Assembly: GCA_023388335.1 (NCBI GenBank)
Contig: JAEWGL010000201.1
Coordinates: 1-64,000, forward strand
Direction of reading: 5' to 3'
DNA from: Pseudomonadota bacterium
GTDB lineage: Bacteria > Pseudomonadota > Gammaproteobacteria > Pseudomonadales > Pseudomonadaceae
DNA length: 64,000 bases
Positions 42,554 to 51,924 of this stretch are shown here, one piece after another. The notes beneath the pieces were generated by a model. The model had not been told where the DNA came from and ran no database searches. It saw nothing but the letters and a program-made list of their open reading frames with translations. Numbering within the stretch: position 1 is the first letter of the stretch; each line of letters begins with the position of its first letter. Position numbers and translations under genes: made by a program.

Positions 42554-43352
42554 GATCGGCAGCCTCCGGCGCTGGCGGTGGCAGCAGCAGTGCGTGCTTC
42601 AGGTCGCCGCCTCGTGTGATGAGGTACGCCACGGTGGTATCTTCAGGTGTGCCGGCGTGCCCCAGGAACTCGTGCTGAAAGGTGGCGGCATACAGCGTGG
42701 CCTGCAAGTGACGCGGGTCCAGCGTGACCATGGTCTGCCCACGGTTGACGATCTTCACCGCAGTCACCCAGTAATCACCTAGCCGCCAGGCGGCGAGCCC
42801 CTTGATGGCCACGTGCTCGGTCGGCAGTAGGGTGCTGAACCCAGAGAAGTCGCCCAGTGGGACCCGACGCACACCTGGCAAAGGCGCCACGGTGCGCAGC
42901 GGCGCATACAGGTTCTGCGCCGCGAAGCGGGTCAGCACAACCGGTACTGGCGTCACTGCCGGTGCTGCGTCCTTCGCTGTGTCCACGTCTGGTGCCTGGG
43001 CCTGAGCAACGATCTTGACCGGCTCCAGTGTCTCGCTGCCCTCGAGTGCTTCGATGTCGACCAGAATGATGTCGCCTGACTTCACCGACTGCAGCTGCAG
43101 TCGGGTCGGGGGGATGGCTTCCGACGCACGCAGGTACACCGTTCCGCCGACCGACTGCACGCCCAGCTTGCTGCTGATCGCACTGGGTAGTCCGACGCGG
43201 ACATCCTCATCGAGCATCAGGATACGTTCCTTACCCACCGTCAGCGGCACGGCCAGCGGCAGACGGTCCCAGTACTTGACCTCGACGGCGGCTGCGGCTG
43301 AACACCAGCCGGCCACCGTCACCAGAATCAGGATCAAGACACGCATCATCAT
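42543..43352 (-). CDS. TraK/VirB9-like T4SS protein, PFL_4704 family (TIGR03749)
   Basis: The 269-residue exported protein has a signal peptide (1-22). The segments KYWDRLPLAVPLTVGKERIL and GGTVYLRASEAIPPTRLQLQ mark the TIGR03749 family, followed by an Ala/Val/Pro linker and a C-terminal domain (LGDYWVTAVKIVNRGQTMVT). VirB9-like, it probably forms the outer-membrane core with the TraB-like protein. I chose ATG 43352 with GGAGG upstream, just before the previous stop. Confidence 0.87.
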   Translation of the reverse strand: MMMRVLILILVTVAGWCSAAAAVEVKYWDRLPLAVPLTVGKERILMLDEDVRVGLPSAISSKLGVQSVGGTVYLRASEAIPPTRLQLQSVKSGDIILVDIEALEGSETLEPVKIVAQAQAPDVDTAKDAAPAVTPVPVVLTRFAAQNLYAPLRTVAPLPGVRRVPLGDFSGFSTLLPTEHVAIKGLAAWRLGDYWVTAVKIVNRGQTMVTLDPRHLQATLYAATFQHEFLGHAGTPEDTTVAYLITRGGDLKHALLLPPPAPEAADHES

Positions 43353-43990
43353 CACGCACCTCCAGGCAGCGTCAGCTTCTGCGGTGTGCCTTCGTAGCAG
43401 TCCAGGGCCAAGCCCCACTTGTTGTGCTCGGGATCGACGTCGAAGCGCACCACGCGCAGGGGGTAACGCACGACCACGCGCTTCACCGGCTCGGCGGCGT
43501 AGTACTCGTCGGCATTGAGGTCGAGCTTGACCAGCCAGCTGTGCTTATCCAGCTGCTTGACCCGCAGGTCGGGATCATCGCTGTAACCGCGGCCCAGTAC
43601 CTCGTACACCCCACGCACACGACCGCGCAGTTCGCCGGCCGCCTTGCGGTACTCGAAATCGCCGTCAAAGAAGGTCTTGCACGCCGGTGTCAGGTAGGGC
43701 TGCAGGGCGAAGATGGCGCGGTGGTAGTCGACCTCGCCGTCGGTGGGCCAGCGGTTGAGCTGGCCGAAGATGTACAGGGCAAAGGCATAGATATTTTCGG
43801 GCGGCACGTCCCACCATTTGCGAGTGCTGCCGGAGCGCAGATCCGGTGGCACATGAATGGTCAGTTCGGAAGGGGCGGACTGCCAGCCGAACCACAGCCC
43901 ACTACACAGCAGTGCCAAGGTCGCCACAGCAAGGCGTAGGCTGAGGATATGCGCCTGCTGCGCATCGACTTTGTTCCGGAAGCGGCTCAT
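43352..43990 (-). CDS. TraE/VirB8-like T4SS protein, PFL_4703 family (TIGR03746)
   Basis: The 212-residue protein has an N-terminal membrane anchor (about 15-38, SLRLAVATLALLCSGLWFGW). A periplasmic VirB8-like domain follows (PPENIYAFALYIFGQLNRWP, ALQPYLTPACKTFFDGDFEY). It should act as an assembly factor of the inner-membrane complex. Start ATG 43990 overlaps the upstream stop by 4 bases; the longer frame is rejected. Confidence 0.87.
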   Translation of the reverse strand: MSRFRNKVDAQQAHILSLRLAVATLALLCSGLWFGWQSAPSELTIHVPPDLRSGSTRKWWDVPPENIYAFALYIFGQLNRWPTDGEVDYHRAIFALQPYLTPACKTFFDGDFEYRKAAGELRGRVRGVYEVLGRGYSDDPDLRVKQLDKHSWLVKLDLNADEYYAAEPVKRVVVRYPLRVVRFDVDPEHNKWGLALDCYEGTPQKLTLPGGA

Positions 43991-44388
43991 GGGGCGATCC
44001 TCATAGGCCGGCGTGTGCGCCGGACCGCCCACGGGCCTGAGTGCAGGATCAGGTACTGACTGCCGATGCCCCAGTGCGCTGCCAGCTGCCATTGCAGACG
44101 TCGGTACAACCAGGTTTCGGGACGAGCACGCTTAGCCCGACGCAGAAGCTTGCCGCCACCGAGCAGCACCAGCGCCATACACAGGAACATGCAGGTGGGC
44201 AGGGTGGCGATGGAAACAGTGGCCACCGCCAGCGGCCCGCCGAGGACCATACCCAGTACTGCGCCGACAATCAGGGCGACCCACATCTCGTCGTTGGTAA
44301 GGCCGCGCAGGACCGCAGGATCGCGATTAAGGCGTTCCGGCAGGAAGGTCAACGTGCCGTCGGGGAGGGTAGCGGGGGCGTAGGACAT
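43987..44388 (-). CDS. TraL-like T4SS membrane protein, TIGR03750 family
   Basis: The 133-residue protein has two closely spaced helices (about 36-85) and a soluble, Arg/Trp-rich end (ETWLYRRLQWQLAAHWG). FLPERLNRDPAVLRGLTNDE at the start is typical of TIGR03750. It corresponds to VirB3/TraL, linking the ATPase to the channel. It ends four bases into the TraE-like gene. Confidence 0.85.
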   Translation of the reverse strand: MSYAPATLPDGTLTFLPERLNRDPAVLRGLTNDEMWVALIVGAVLGMVLGGPLAVATVSIATLPTCMFLCMALVLLGGGKLLRRAKRARPETWLYRRLQWQLAAHWGIGSQYLILHSGPWAVRRTRRPMRIAP

Positions 44389-44395
44389 GGCAACC

Positions 44396-44773
44396 TCACA
44401 GGATCGTGGCGGCTTTTGTCAGGAACCACAAAATCACCACCACCAGCAGTGCGCCGGCGCCGACCACGGCGCCGAGGTCCTTCCACGTCTTGCGCTGGTT
44501 TTGCACGTCGGCGTAGACCGTGAGCGAATGCCAGGCCACACCCAAAAAAGCGAGGGTTGCGATCAAAAGGCCGAGTAGGATGCCGCCGTCGTAGGCGTAG
44601 TTCTTGATGGTGTCAATTAGTCCAGTGCCTTCGCCGCGGGACGGTGCTTCCATGGTGGGCAGATCAGCTCTGGCCAGCGTCGAGCTCAGCAGCACCAAAC
44701 CGCCGAATAGGGCTTTTCCAAAGGTAGCCCGCAGCAGGGGCAGCGGAAGGAGGCAGCGACGGGAGAGTTTCAT
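44396..44773 (-). CDS. T4SS membrane protein, TIGR03745 family
   Basis: The 125-residue protein has a signal-like N-terminus, then GTGLIDTIKNYAYDGGILLG and two hydrophobic segments (about 60-80 and 100-120). Size and topology fit a VirB2/pilin-like role, though the family is known only by position. It lies 7 bases upstream of the TIGR03750 gene. Confidence 0.82.
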   Translation of the reverse strand: MKLSRRCLLPLPLLRATFGKALFGGLVLLSSTLARADLPTMEAPSRGEGTGLIDTIKNYAYDGGILLGLLIATLAFLGVAWHSLTVYADVQNQRKTWKDLGAVVGAGALLVVVILWFLTKAATIL

Positions 44774-44788
44774 GGCAGGATCTCCAGA

Positions 44789-45028
44789 TTACGACAGCAT
44801 GAAAAACATCAGCACGATCAGGGCTAGGGCCAGACGCAGCGTGCTGCCGCCTAGCGCACCGAAATTGAGATTGCCGGCCGCCCAGCCGCGGTAGCCGGTC
44901 CACAGCGCCCAGGTGCACCAGAGCAACGCGAACACCAGCACCGATGAGCGCCATAGCAGTGAACTCGACTGCGGGGTAAACCCAGCCACGGCGGAGAATG
45001 CTGTGAGTTGGGCGTCAGTCATGCTCAT
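44789..45028 (-). CDS. T4SS small membrane protein, TIGR03758 family
   Basis: The 79-residue protein reads MSMTDAQLTAFSAVAGFTPQ, with a helix WRSSVLVFALLWCTWALWTG and a second one near the end. This matches TIGR03758. Start ATG 45028 is followed by a second possible ATG at 45022. It overlaps the end of the RAQPRD gene by 14 bases. Confidence 0.82.
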   Translation of the reverse strand: MSMTDAQLTAFSAVAGFTPQSSSLLWRSSVLVFALLWCTWALWTGYRGWAAGNLNFGALGGSTLRLALALIVLMFFMLS

Positions 45029-45350
45029 GGCAGGGGCTCGAGCGAGGTGCTTCAGCACGGTACTGACCTGTCAGCTCGACTAGGTCGGCTGGCTGTGCGC
45101 GTGAGGGCGACAGATAGTTGTGGATGCCTTCACGTATACGTTCGAGATCTGCCGAAAATCTTGGATAGTCGAAGCGATAGCGTGCTCCATCGAGATCATC
45201 CGAGCCGCGTGACGCACGATCGGCCAACAGCTCGATAGCAGTGAGCCGTTGTTGCACAGGTCCGAGATCCGAGCGCTCGCGACTTTCTTGTGCGACAGCC
45301 GGGGGTGTCACCAAGCAAGTCACAATCAGGGGGAAGGCATACATCCTCAT
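45015..45350 (-). CDS. RAQPRD-family ICE protein
   Basis: The 111-residue protein has a signal peptide (1-20) and a helical body with RFSADLERIREGIHNYLSPS. It then has SRAQPADL, a one-residue variant of the RAQPRD motif that names the family. The last 15 residues, after the TGQY segment, look frame-worn (APRSSPCHEHD) compared with a normal end. It is now the first gene of the left T4SS block, since the RND cassette lies just upstream. Confidence 0.82.
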   Translation of the reverse strand: MRMYAFPLIVTCLVTPPAVAQESRERSDLGPVQQRLTAIELLADRASRGSDDLDGARYRFDYPRFSADLERIREGIHNYLSPSRAQPADLVELTGQYRAEAPRSSPCHEHD

Positions 45351-46070
45351 GGCGGGCTCCAGAGCAATCTCTGTTCGTCACCATTACTGCGCGGGCGAGT
45401 TGAAGCACGAATTAAAAGGATTCTCGACGTTTCGCTTTAAGGCGAGGTCGGAGGGAGCGGCGTATAACTGACGTTCAGCCATTGAGGATACGACTGCTTC
45501 CGCTACAGCGAGTGCCTGTCTCCGACAGCTTTGGGTCGATAGCTGCCGCTCGTGGATTTGACCCATAGCTGTCATTTAGGCAGAGCTATGGGCCGTCCGT
45601 ACGCTAATTGTCACGTTTGAAGTGGTTAATAACCGTCAGGCTTCTATGTCGGGAAATCCAAATAAGCTAATTCCGTGACTCGAACTAAATACTTCCGCTT
45701 AGGGCAAGAGAGTATCCTTCACCTATGCGCTCGGGTACATCCGGGTTGGCGTTAAATATCCTCTCGAAGAACCGAGGTCGAGCAGACTTGGTGTCACATT
45801 GGAGCGCAGTTGCAGAGCTTGATAGTTGAATGACGAGCGCAGCTTTTTCTTGCTTTGCGGCTCACGAAACTAAAGCCCACATTGTCCACCCGTGCCCTCG
45901 ATGCGCTGAGGGAGTAGCTCTTAGTCCCCAAACTGATCCGACCACCATGTATGCTTACTGTGCGCAGACGCGGATGGGGCGGCTGAAAATTAGCTGCCTA
46001 CACACTGCTCTAATTCTGAACGATGTTGAGAGCAGTTGGGGCATTAGCGTGCTTAAATCAAGTGGATTTT
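45351..46070. other. Left junction of the RND cassette, no gene seen
   Basis: About 720 bases, AT-richer than the neighbours. Short open frames on either strand lack ribosome sites and natural composition. No repeat of it was found at the right junction. It must hold a promoter for the downstream T4SS genes, but none is clear. Confidence 0.5.
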
Positions 46071-47447
46071 TCACCGTTTGCCCCATTCGCCACCAAGTGT
46101 TTTGTATAAGGTCACCCGGTTGGTCTGTTCTGTCAGCTTCAGGTTGATCAGCGACTGCTGCGCCGAGTACAACGAGCGCTGGGCGTCGAGCACGTCCAGA
46201 AAGCTCTCCGAGCCTTGCTTGTACAGGGCCAACGAGAGCTGATAAGCGGTGTCGGTAGCGTCGGTCAGGCTGCGCTGGGCATCAAGGCGCTCATTGATAT
46301 GACCACGCACTGACAGCGCATCGGCCACTTCGCTGAACGCGGTCTGGATCGTCTTCTCGTAGGTCGCCACTTCGATTTCGCTGTTGACCTTGGCTGCATC
46401 CAGGCTGGCTCTATTGCTGCCTGCGTTGAAAATCGGCAGGTTGATCGAGGGGGCGAAGCTCCAGGCGCCGCTGCCGCCTTTGAACAACCCGGACAGCTCG
46501 CTGCTGGCGCTGCCGCCACTGGCGGTAAGGGTAATGCTCGGGAAAAACGCAGCCCGAGCCGCACCGATATCAGCATTGGCCGCCTTCAGGGTATGTTCAG
46601 CAGCCAATACGTCCGGGCGACGTTGCAGCAGGCTCGAGGGCAGGCCCTGCGGCACGCTCACCAGCAGTGTGGTATCGAATGGCTGGTCGCCTGGCAGCAG
46701 CGCGTCGCTCAGGCGTTGGCCCACCAGCAGTTCGAGCGCATTGCGGTCTTGCTCGACCTGGCTGGCATAATTGGCCGCATCGGCCCGAGCGGACTCGACT
46801 GTACTGCGCGCTTGCGCCAGGCTCACCCCGGACTCGCCGCCCAGCCCATGGCTCTGCTGCACCAGAGTGTAGGTTTTCTGCTGGCTGGCATAGGTGTCAT
46901 TGGCCAGCTTCAGCAGTTGCTGGTCGGCGGCCAGGGTCATCCAGGCCGTCGCGACTTCGGCTACCAGGCTGAGCTGCGTGCTGCGGCGCGTTTGCTCCAG
47001 CGAAAGGTACTGCTCCAGCGCAGCGTCCTTGAGGTTGCCTAGGCGGCCAAACAGGTCCAGCTCATAGCTGCTGACGCCGAGACCGACGCTGTATTGGCTG
47101 CTGACCGCAGAGCTGCCATTGGTCACGCTGCGCTGGCGGGTACCGTCGGCAGTTGCCGAAACTGCCGGAAACAGCTCGGCGCGCTGGATGCGGTACTGCG
47201 CCCGCTGGTATTCGACATTCAAGGCGGCCACGCGCAGGTCGCGGTTGTTGGTCAACGCCAGCGCCACGGTGTCGCGTAGGCGGGCATCGGTGAACAGCGA
47301 TTTCCAGCTGATATCGGCGCTTGTTATGCCCGCGCTGCTGTCGCTTGGCCATTGCTGCGCTACAGGCGCCGCGGGGCGCTGGTAGTCAGGAGCGAGGTTG
47401 ACGCAGCCAGTGAGGGCCAGCGCCAGCAAAAGAGGGGACAGACGCAT
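46071..47447 (-). CDS. RND efflux outer-membrane factor (OprM/TolC family)
   Basis: The 458-residue outer-membrane channel lipoprotein has lipobox LTGC (Cys15). Two OEP repeats follow, with PDYQRPAAPVAQQWPSD near the start, SYELDLFGRLGNLKDAALEQ at 128-147 and ADIGAARAAFFPSITLTASG at about 290. This is the NodT/OprM type of MexAB-like pumps. It overlaps the pump gene by one base, so the two are translated together. Confidence 0.92.
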   Translation of the reverse strand: MRLSPLLLALALTGCVNLAPDYQRPAAPVAQQWPSDSSAGITSADISWKSLFTDARLRDTVALALTNNRDLRVAALNVEYQRAQYRIQRAELFPAVSATADGTRQRSVTNGSSAVSSQYSVGLGVSSYELDLFGRLGNLKDAALEQYLSLEQTRRSTQLSLVAEVATAWMTLAADQQLLKLANDTYASQQKTYTLVQQSHGLGGESGVSLAQARSTVESARADAANYASQVEQDRNALELLVGQRLSDALLPGDQPFDTTLLVSVPQGLPSSLLQRRPDVLAAEHTLKAANADIGAARAAFFPSITLTASGGSASSELSGLFKGGSGAWSFAPSINLPIFNAGSNRASLDAAKVNSEIEVATYEKTIQTAFSEVADALSVRGHINERLDAQRSLTDATDTAYQLSLALYKQGSESFLDVLDAQRSLYSAQQSLINLKLTEQTNRVTLYKTLGGEWGKR

Positions 47448-50400
47448 CAGACTTCTCCTGCAACAGTATCGACAGTGCTGGCGCGTCGGCCGGCCAAGCG
47501 CTGTACCAGTACATAGAACAACGGGATGAAGAACAGGCCGAGCACGGTAGCGGCGAGCATGCCACCCAGCACGCCGGTGCCGATCGCCTGTCGTCCACCG
47601 GCCCCGGCTCCGCTACTCAGGGCCAGCGGCAGCACACCCAGGATGAACGCAAGCGAGGTCATCAGTACCGGCCTAAGGCGGATGCGCACCGCTTCCAGGG
47701 TGGCAGTGATGAGGTCCTGGCTACGCTCGTATCCTTCTTTGGCGAACTCGACAATCAGGATGGCGTTCTTCGCTGCCAGACCCACCGTGGTCAGCAACCC
47801 GACCTGGAAGTAGACATCGTTGGCCAGGCCGCGCAGGCCCGTCAGCAACAGCGCGCCAAGAATACCCACCGGCACTACCAGCATGACCGCAAAGGGGACC
47901 GACCAGCTTTCGTACAGCGCCGCCAGGCACAGGAACACGAACAGGATCGAGATGGCGTAAAGCAAGGGGGCCTGGTTACCCGCCATGCGCTCCTGGTAAG
48001 ACTGGCCGGTCCAGGCGTAACCGATACCGTCAGGCAATTGCGCCATGATCTGCTCGACCGCTGCCATGGCGTCGCCGGAGCTCACGCCACTGGCCGGCTC
48101 ACCTACCAGTTCGTAGGAACCGAAGCCATTGAAGCGCTCCAGCAGCGGCGAGGCGGTGCTCCATGAGGTGCTGGTAAACGCCGACAACGGCACCATGGCA
48201 TCGCTGTCGTTGCGCACATACCAGGCGCCGATATCCTCTGCCAGCATGCGCTTGTCGGCCTCGCCCTGCAGGTAGACTTTCTTCACCCGCCCGGCGTCGA
48301 CGAAGTCGTTGACGTAGCTGCCGCCCATCACGGTGCTCAGGGTGTCGTTGATATCGCTGGCGGAAACACCCATGGCACCGGCCTTGGGGTCGTTGATGTG
48401 AACGTTGAGCTGGGGCGTGTCCTCCAGCCCCTGAGCACGCACGTTGGCCAGGCGCGCGTCCTTGGCCGCCAAGGTAATGAACTGATCGCGGGCCTTGAGC
48501 AGCTCGGCGTGACCGAGGCCAGCCAAGTCCTGCAACTGCACGTCGAAGCCGGAACTTTGGCCCAGGCCCTGAATGGCCGGAGGGGCGATGACGAAGACAT
48601 TGGCATCGAGGATCTTCGACAGCGCCATGTTGGCCCGGCGTGCCACCGATGTGGCGCTGTGCTCGTCGCCTTGGCGCTCGCTCCAGTCCTTGAGCTTGAT
48701 GAAGCCGCGCCCCGAGTTCTGGGCGTTACCACCGTTACCCAGGCCACGCACGGTCAGGATCGACGCCACCTCCGGTTGTTGAAGCATGTAGTCCTGCACC
48801 TGCCGACTGACCGCCTGCAGGCGTTCGTCGGTGCCGCCCACCGGCAGGGTCATCTGCATCATCAGCATGCCCTGATCTTCTTCGGGCAGGAACGCGGTGG
48901 GCAGCTTCTGGAACATCAGCGCCACGCCGCCGAGCAGCAGTACGTACACCAGCAGGCCGCGCAGCGGGCGCGCGAGTACCTTGCCGACACCGCGCTGATA
49001 GCGCTTCGAGGTGCGGTCGAAAGTGCGGTTGAACCAGCCGAAGAAGCCACGCTGCGGTGTACCGTGGGCCGTCACCGGCTTGAGCAGGGTAGCGCAGAGG
49101 GCCGGTGTCAGGGTCATCGCCACCAGGACAGACAAGGCCATGGCCGCTACCAGAGTTACCGAAAACTGACGGTAGATAATCCCGGTTGAGCCGCCGAAGA
49201 AGGCCATCGGGATGAATACTGCCGAGAGCACTACGGCAATACCGATCAGCGCGCCGCTGATCTCGCCCATCGACTGGCGGGTCGCCTCACGCGGCGACAG
49301 GCCTTTTTCGACCATGATGCGCTCGACGTTCTCCACCACCACGATGGCATCATCAACCAACAAGCCGATCGCCAGCACCATGCCGAACATGGTCAACGTG
49401 TTGATCGAGTAGCCGAGCATCGCCAATACGCCGAAGGTGCCAAGCAGTACCACCGGTACGGCAATAGCGGGGATCAGCGTGGCGCGCAGGTTCTGCATGA
49501 ACAGGTACATGATCAGCACCACCAGGGCGATGGCTTCGAACAGGGTCTTGACCACCTCCTCGATGGAAATCTTCACGAACGGCGCGGTGTTGTAGGCCAC
49601 CTCGCTACGCAGTTGCAGCTTGCTAGGGAAGAACTGTTCCAGTTCGGCCAACTTGGCTTGCACCGCTTCAGAAACGTCCAGTGCGTTCGCACCGGTGGCC
49701 AGGCTCACCGCAAGGCCGCCGGAAGGCCGGCCATTGTGCTCGGCGACCACATCGTAGCTTTCGCTGCCCAGCTCTACCCGGGCCACGTCGGCCAGGGTGA
49801 CCACTGCGCCGGCACTGTTGTACTTCAGTACCAGGTCGCGGAACTGCGCGGCGGTCTGCAGCTTGCTGCGGGCGTTGATGGTGGCGTTGAGCTGCTGGCC
49901 GGCTCGGGCAGGCAGGGCGCCCAACTGGCCGGCCGAGGTGTCGACGTTCTGCGCTTCCAGCGCGCTGCTGACGTCCGAGGGCATCAGCGCGAATTGCTTG
50001 AGCTTGTCCGGGTCGAGCCAGATGCGCATGGCGTAGCTCGAACCGAGGGTGGTCACGTCGCCGACGCCGCTGACCCGGCTGATCTGGTCATACAGGGTAC
50101 TGGAGATGAAGTCACTGATGTCGGTGGCGGTCACATCAGGATTGTCCGACACCAGAGATACGATGATAAGGAAGTCGCTGGCCGAATTGTTGATCTGGAT
50201 ACCCTGCTGCTGCACGGTATCGGGCAGGCGCGCCTTGGCCTGCTCCAGCTTGGTCTGGACCTGCATTTGCGCAGTGTTTACATCCGTGCCGGTCTCGAAG
50301 GTCAGGGTGATTTTGGCGCTGCCGGACGAGCTGCTGGTGGAGGATATGTAGGTGAGGCCGTCGAGGCCGGTCATCTGCTGTTCGATGACCTGAGTCACCG

Positions 50401-50578
50401 AGTCTTCCATGGTCTTGGCCGACGCGCCGGTGTAGGTGGCGTTGAGGCTGATCTGCGGCGGGGCGATGTTGGGATACTGGGCCAGCGGCAGTTCGAAGAT
50501 GGCCAGGCCACCCCCGAGCATGATCAGGATGGCGATGACCCAGGCGAAGATTGGCCGATCGATGAAAAAGCGTGCCAT
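47447..50578 (-). CDS. HAE-1 RND multidrug efflux pump
   Basis: The 1043-residue pump of the AcrB/MexB/AdeB group starts MARFFIDRPIFAWVIAILIM. The proton-relay aspartates are in GLLVDDAIVVVENVERIM (about 400-417). GGSTGIIYRQFSVTLVAAM and SWSVPFAVMLVVPVGILGAL mark the helices of each half. The sequence is not of the metal (CzcA) type, so drugs, solvents or detergents are the likely substrates. It lies in the order MFP-pump-OMF with the divergent two-component system. Confidence 0.93.
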   Translation of the reverse strand: MARFFIDRPIFAWVIAILIMLGGGLAIFELPLAQYPNIAPPQISLNATYTGASAKTMEDSVTQVIEQQMTGLDGLTYISSTSSSSGSAKITLTFETGTDVNTAQMQVQTKLEQAKARLPDTVQQQGIQINNSASDFLIIVSLVSDNPDVTATDISDFISSTLYDQISRVSGVGDVTTLGSSYAMRIWLDPDKLKQFALMPSDVSSALEAQNVDTSAGQLGALPARAGQQLNATINARSKLQTAAQFRDLVLKYNSAGAVVTLADVARVELGSESYDVVAEHNGRPSGGLAVSLATGANALDVSEAVQAKLAELEQFFPSKLQLRSEVAYNTAPFVKISIEEVVKTLFEAIALVVLIMYLFMQNLRATLIPAIAVPVVLLGTFGVLAMLGYSINTLTMFGMVLAIGLLVDDAIVVVENVERIMVEKGLSPREATRQSMGEISGALIGIAVVLSAVFIPMAFFGGSTGIIYRQFSVTLVAAMALSVLVAMTLTPALCATLLKPVTAHGTPQRGFFGWFNRTFDRTSKRYQRGVGKVLARPLRGLLVYVLLLGGVALMFQKLPTAFLPEEDQGMLMMQMTLPVGGTDERLQAVSRQVQDYMLQQPEVASILTVRGLGNGGNAQNSGRGFIKLKDWSERQGDEHSATSVARRANMALSKILDANVFVIAPPAIQGLGQSSGFDVQLQDLAGLGHAELLKARDQFITLAAKDARLANVRAQGLEDTPQLNVHINDPKAGAMGVSASDINDTLSTVMGGSYVNDFVDAGRVKKVYLQGEADKRMLAEDIGAWYVRNDSDAMVPLSAFTSTSWSTASPLLERFNGFGSYELVGEPASGVSSGDAMAAVEQIMAQLPDGIGYAWTGQSYQERMAGNQAPLLYAISILFVFLCLAALYESWSVPFAVMLVVPVGILGALLLTGLRGLANDVYFQVGLLTTVGLAAKNAILIVEFAKEGYERSQDLITATLEAVRIRLRPVLMTSLAFILGVLPLALSSGAGAGGRQAIGTGVLGGMLAATVLGLFFIPLFYVLVQRLAGRRASTVDTVAGEV

Positions 50579-50588
50579 GGAGTGGGCC

Positions 50589-51773
50589 TCAGTTGCTGTC
50601 GTTGTGGGCGGTCAGGGGTTTGTTCTGCACCTGCACCTGTTGGCCAACACGCACCTTTTGCAGACCCTCGATGATGACCTTGTCGCCTGCTGCCAGGCCC
50701 TGACTGACCCACCAGCGGTTGTCCACCGCGCGGGCCAAGGTCAGCTCACGCTGCTCTACCTTGCCATCGACCACTACCAGGGCGGTGGCGCCACCGCGCT
50801 CGTCACGGCTGACGGCCTGCTGTGGTACCAAAATGGCGTCGTTCTGTACGCCTTCCTGCAGCGTTGCCTTGATGTACATGCCCGGCATCAGCAGGCCGTC
50901 GGGATTGGGCACCACTGCGCGGAACGTCACACTGCCGGTGCTTTCGTCAACGCTCACGCCATTGAAGGTGAGGGTGCCGGCGTGTGCGTAGGTGCTGCCG
51001 TCTTCAAGTTCCAGGGTCACACGAGCGGCATCCGCCTGTCCGCTGCGTGCCAGCTTGCCTTCGGCCAGTTCGCGCTTGAGGCGCAGCAAGGTGCTGCTCG
51101 GCTGGGTGAAATCGACGTAGATCGGGTCCAGCTGCTGCACGGTGGTGAGGGCCGTGGTCTGCTCGGCAGTGACCAGTGCGCCAGGGGTGACCGTCGAGGT
51201 GGCGGTGCGGCCATCGATCGGCGCGTTGATGCGGGTGTAGTCGAGGTTGATCTGCGCAGTGCGCTGTTCTGCCAAGGCAGACTGCAGGCTGGCACGGGCC
51301 TCGAGCAGGGCCGACTGGGCGCTTTCGTTGTCTTCGGCACTGATGGCGTCGAGCTTCACCAGTTGAGCATCACGCTTGGCTTTGAGTTCGGCAGCCCGCA
51401 GGGTGGCTCTGGCTGAACTGACGGTGGCCTTGGCCTGGGCCAAGGTGGCCTGGTAGGTCTGTGGGTCAATCTGGTACAGCGCCTGGCCGGCCTTGACCGT
51501 GTCGCCCTCGTTGAACAGGCGCTTTTGGATGATGCCACCCACCTGGGGGCGGATCTCGGCTATCAGGTGGGCGCTGGCGCGACCGGGCAGGGTGGTGGTC
51601 AGGGCCTGGGCTGCGGTGGTCACTTCATGCACCGCCACCTCCTGTACGGGAGCGGGAGGGGCAGCGGTCTCGGTCTCACCGCACCCCCCAAGGACAAGCA
51701 GGCCGGCGCCCAGCAGGAGCGCCCGGGACAAAGGTGAGCGTGTAAAGAACAGGGAGTGGAATAACGTATGCAT
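50589..51773 (-). CDS. RND periplasmic adaptor (membrane-fusion protein)
   Basis: The 394-residue AcrA/MexA-type lipoprotein adaptor has lipobox LGGC. Its lipoyl halves include ASAHLIAEIRPQVGGIIQKR and YTRINAPIDGRTATSTVTPG around a long coiled hairpin. The beta-barrel and membrane-proximal parts follow (PQQAVSRDERGGATALVVVD). I chose ATG 51773 with GGAG six bases upstream. It is the first gene of the pump operon, 11 bases before the pump start. Confidence 0.92.
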   Translation of the reverse strand: MHTLFHSLFFTRSPLSRALLLGAGLLVLGGCGETETAAPPAPVQEVAVHEVTTAAQALTTTLPGRASAHLIAEIRPQVGGIIQKRLFNEGDTVKAGQALYQIDPQTYQATLAQAKATVSSARATLRAAELKAKRDAQLVKLDAISAEDNESAQSALLEARASLQSALAEQRTAQINLDYTRINAPIDGRTATSTVTPGALVTAEQTTALTTVQQLDPIYVDFTQPSSTLLRLKRELAEGKLARSGQADAARVTLELEDGSTYAHAGTLTFNGVSVDESTGSVTFRAVVPNPDGLLMPGMYIKATLQEGVQNDAILVPQQAVSRDERGGATALVVVDGKVEQRELTLARAVDNRWWVSQGLAAGDKVIIEGLQKVRVGQQVQVQNKPLTAHNDSN

Positions 51774-51924
51774 CGCAGGCTCCGACCCAATTGATTTAGA
51801 TGGCCCAAGCGTGCGCGGGAATTGTGCAGCAAATGTGCAGAAACGGTGGAGATTGGCCTGTGCGCCTTGCGGCACTGGAGTTGGCAAGCTTCAATGGTGG
51901 CAATTCCAATTCACTGGCGGAGCC
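51774..51924. promoter_or_regulatory. Divergent control region between pump operon and two-component genes
   Basis: The 151-base gap separates back-to-back starts. It must carry both promoters and the response-regulator sites. No perfect repeat was seen by eye. Confidence 0.5.

Noticed and set aside
45830..46147. 105-codon plus-strand frame at the cassette junction
   Set aside because: No ribosome site, unnatural composition, and it overlaps the end of the outer-membrane factor gene.
49613..50674. Plus-strand 353-codon frame over the RND pump
   Set aside because: Antisense shadow of a GC-rich pump gene with Gly/Arg/Val-heavy composition.
46071..51773. Heavy-metal (Czc-type) efflux system linked to tellurite
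   Set aside because: The pump motifs are of the HAE-1 drug type, not HME-RND, and the regulator is BaeR/AdeR-like.
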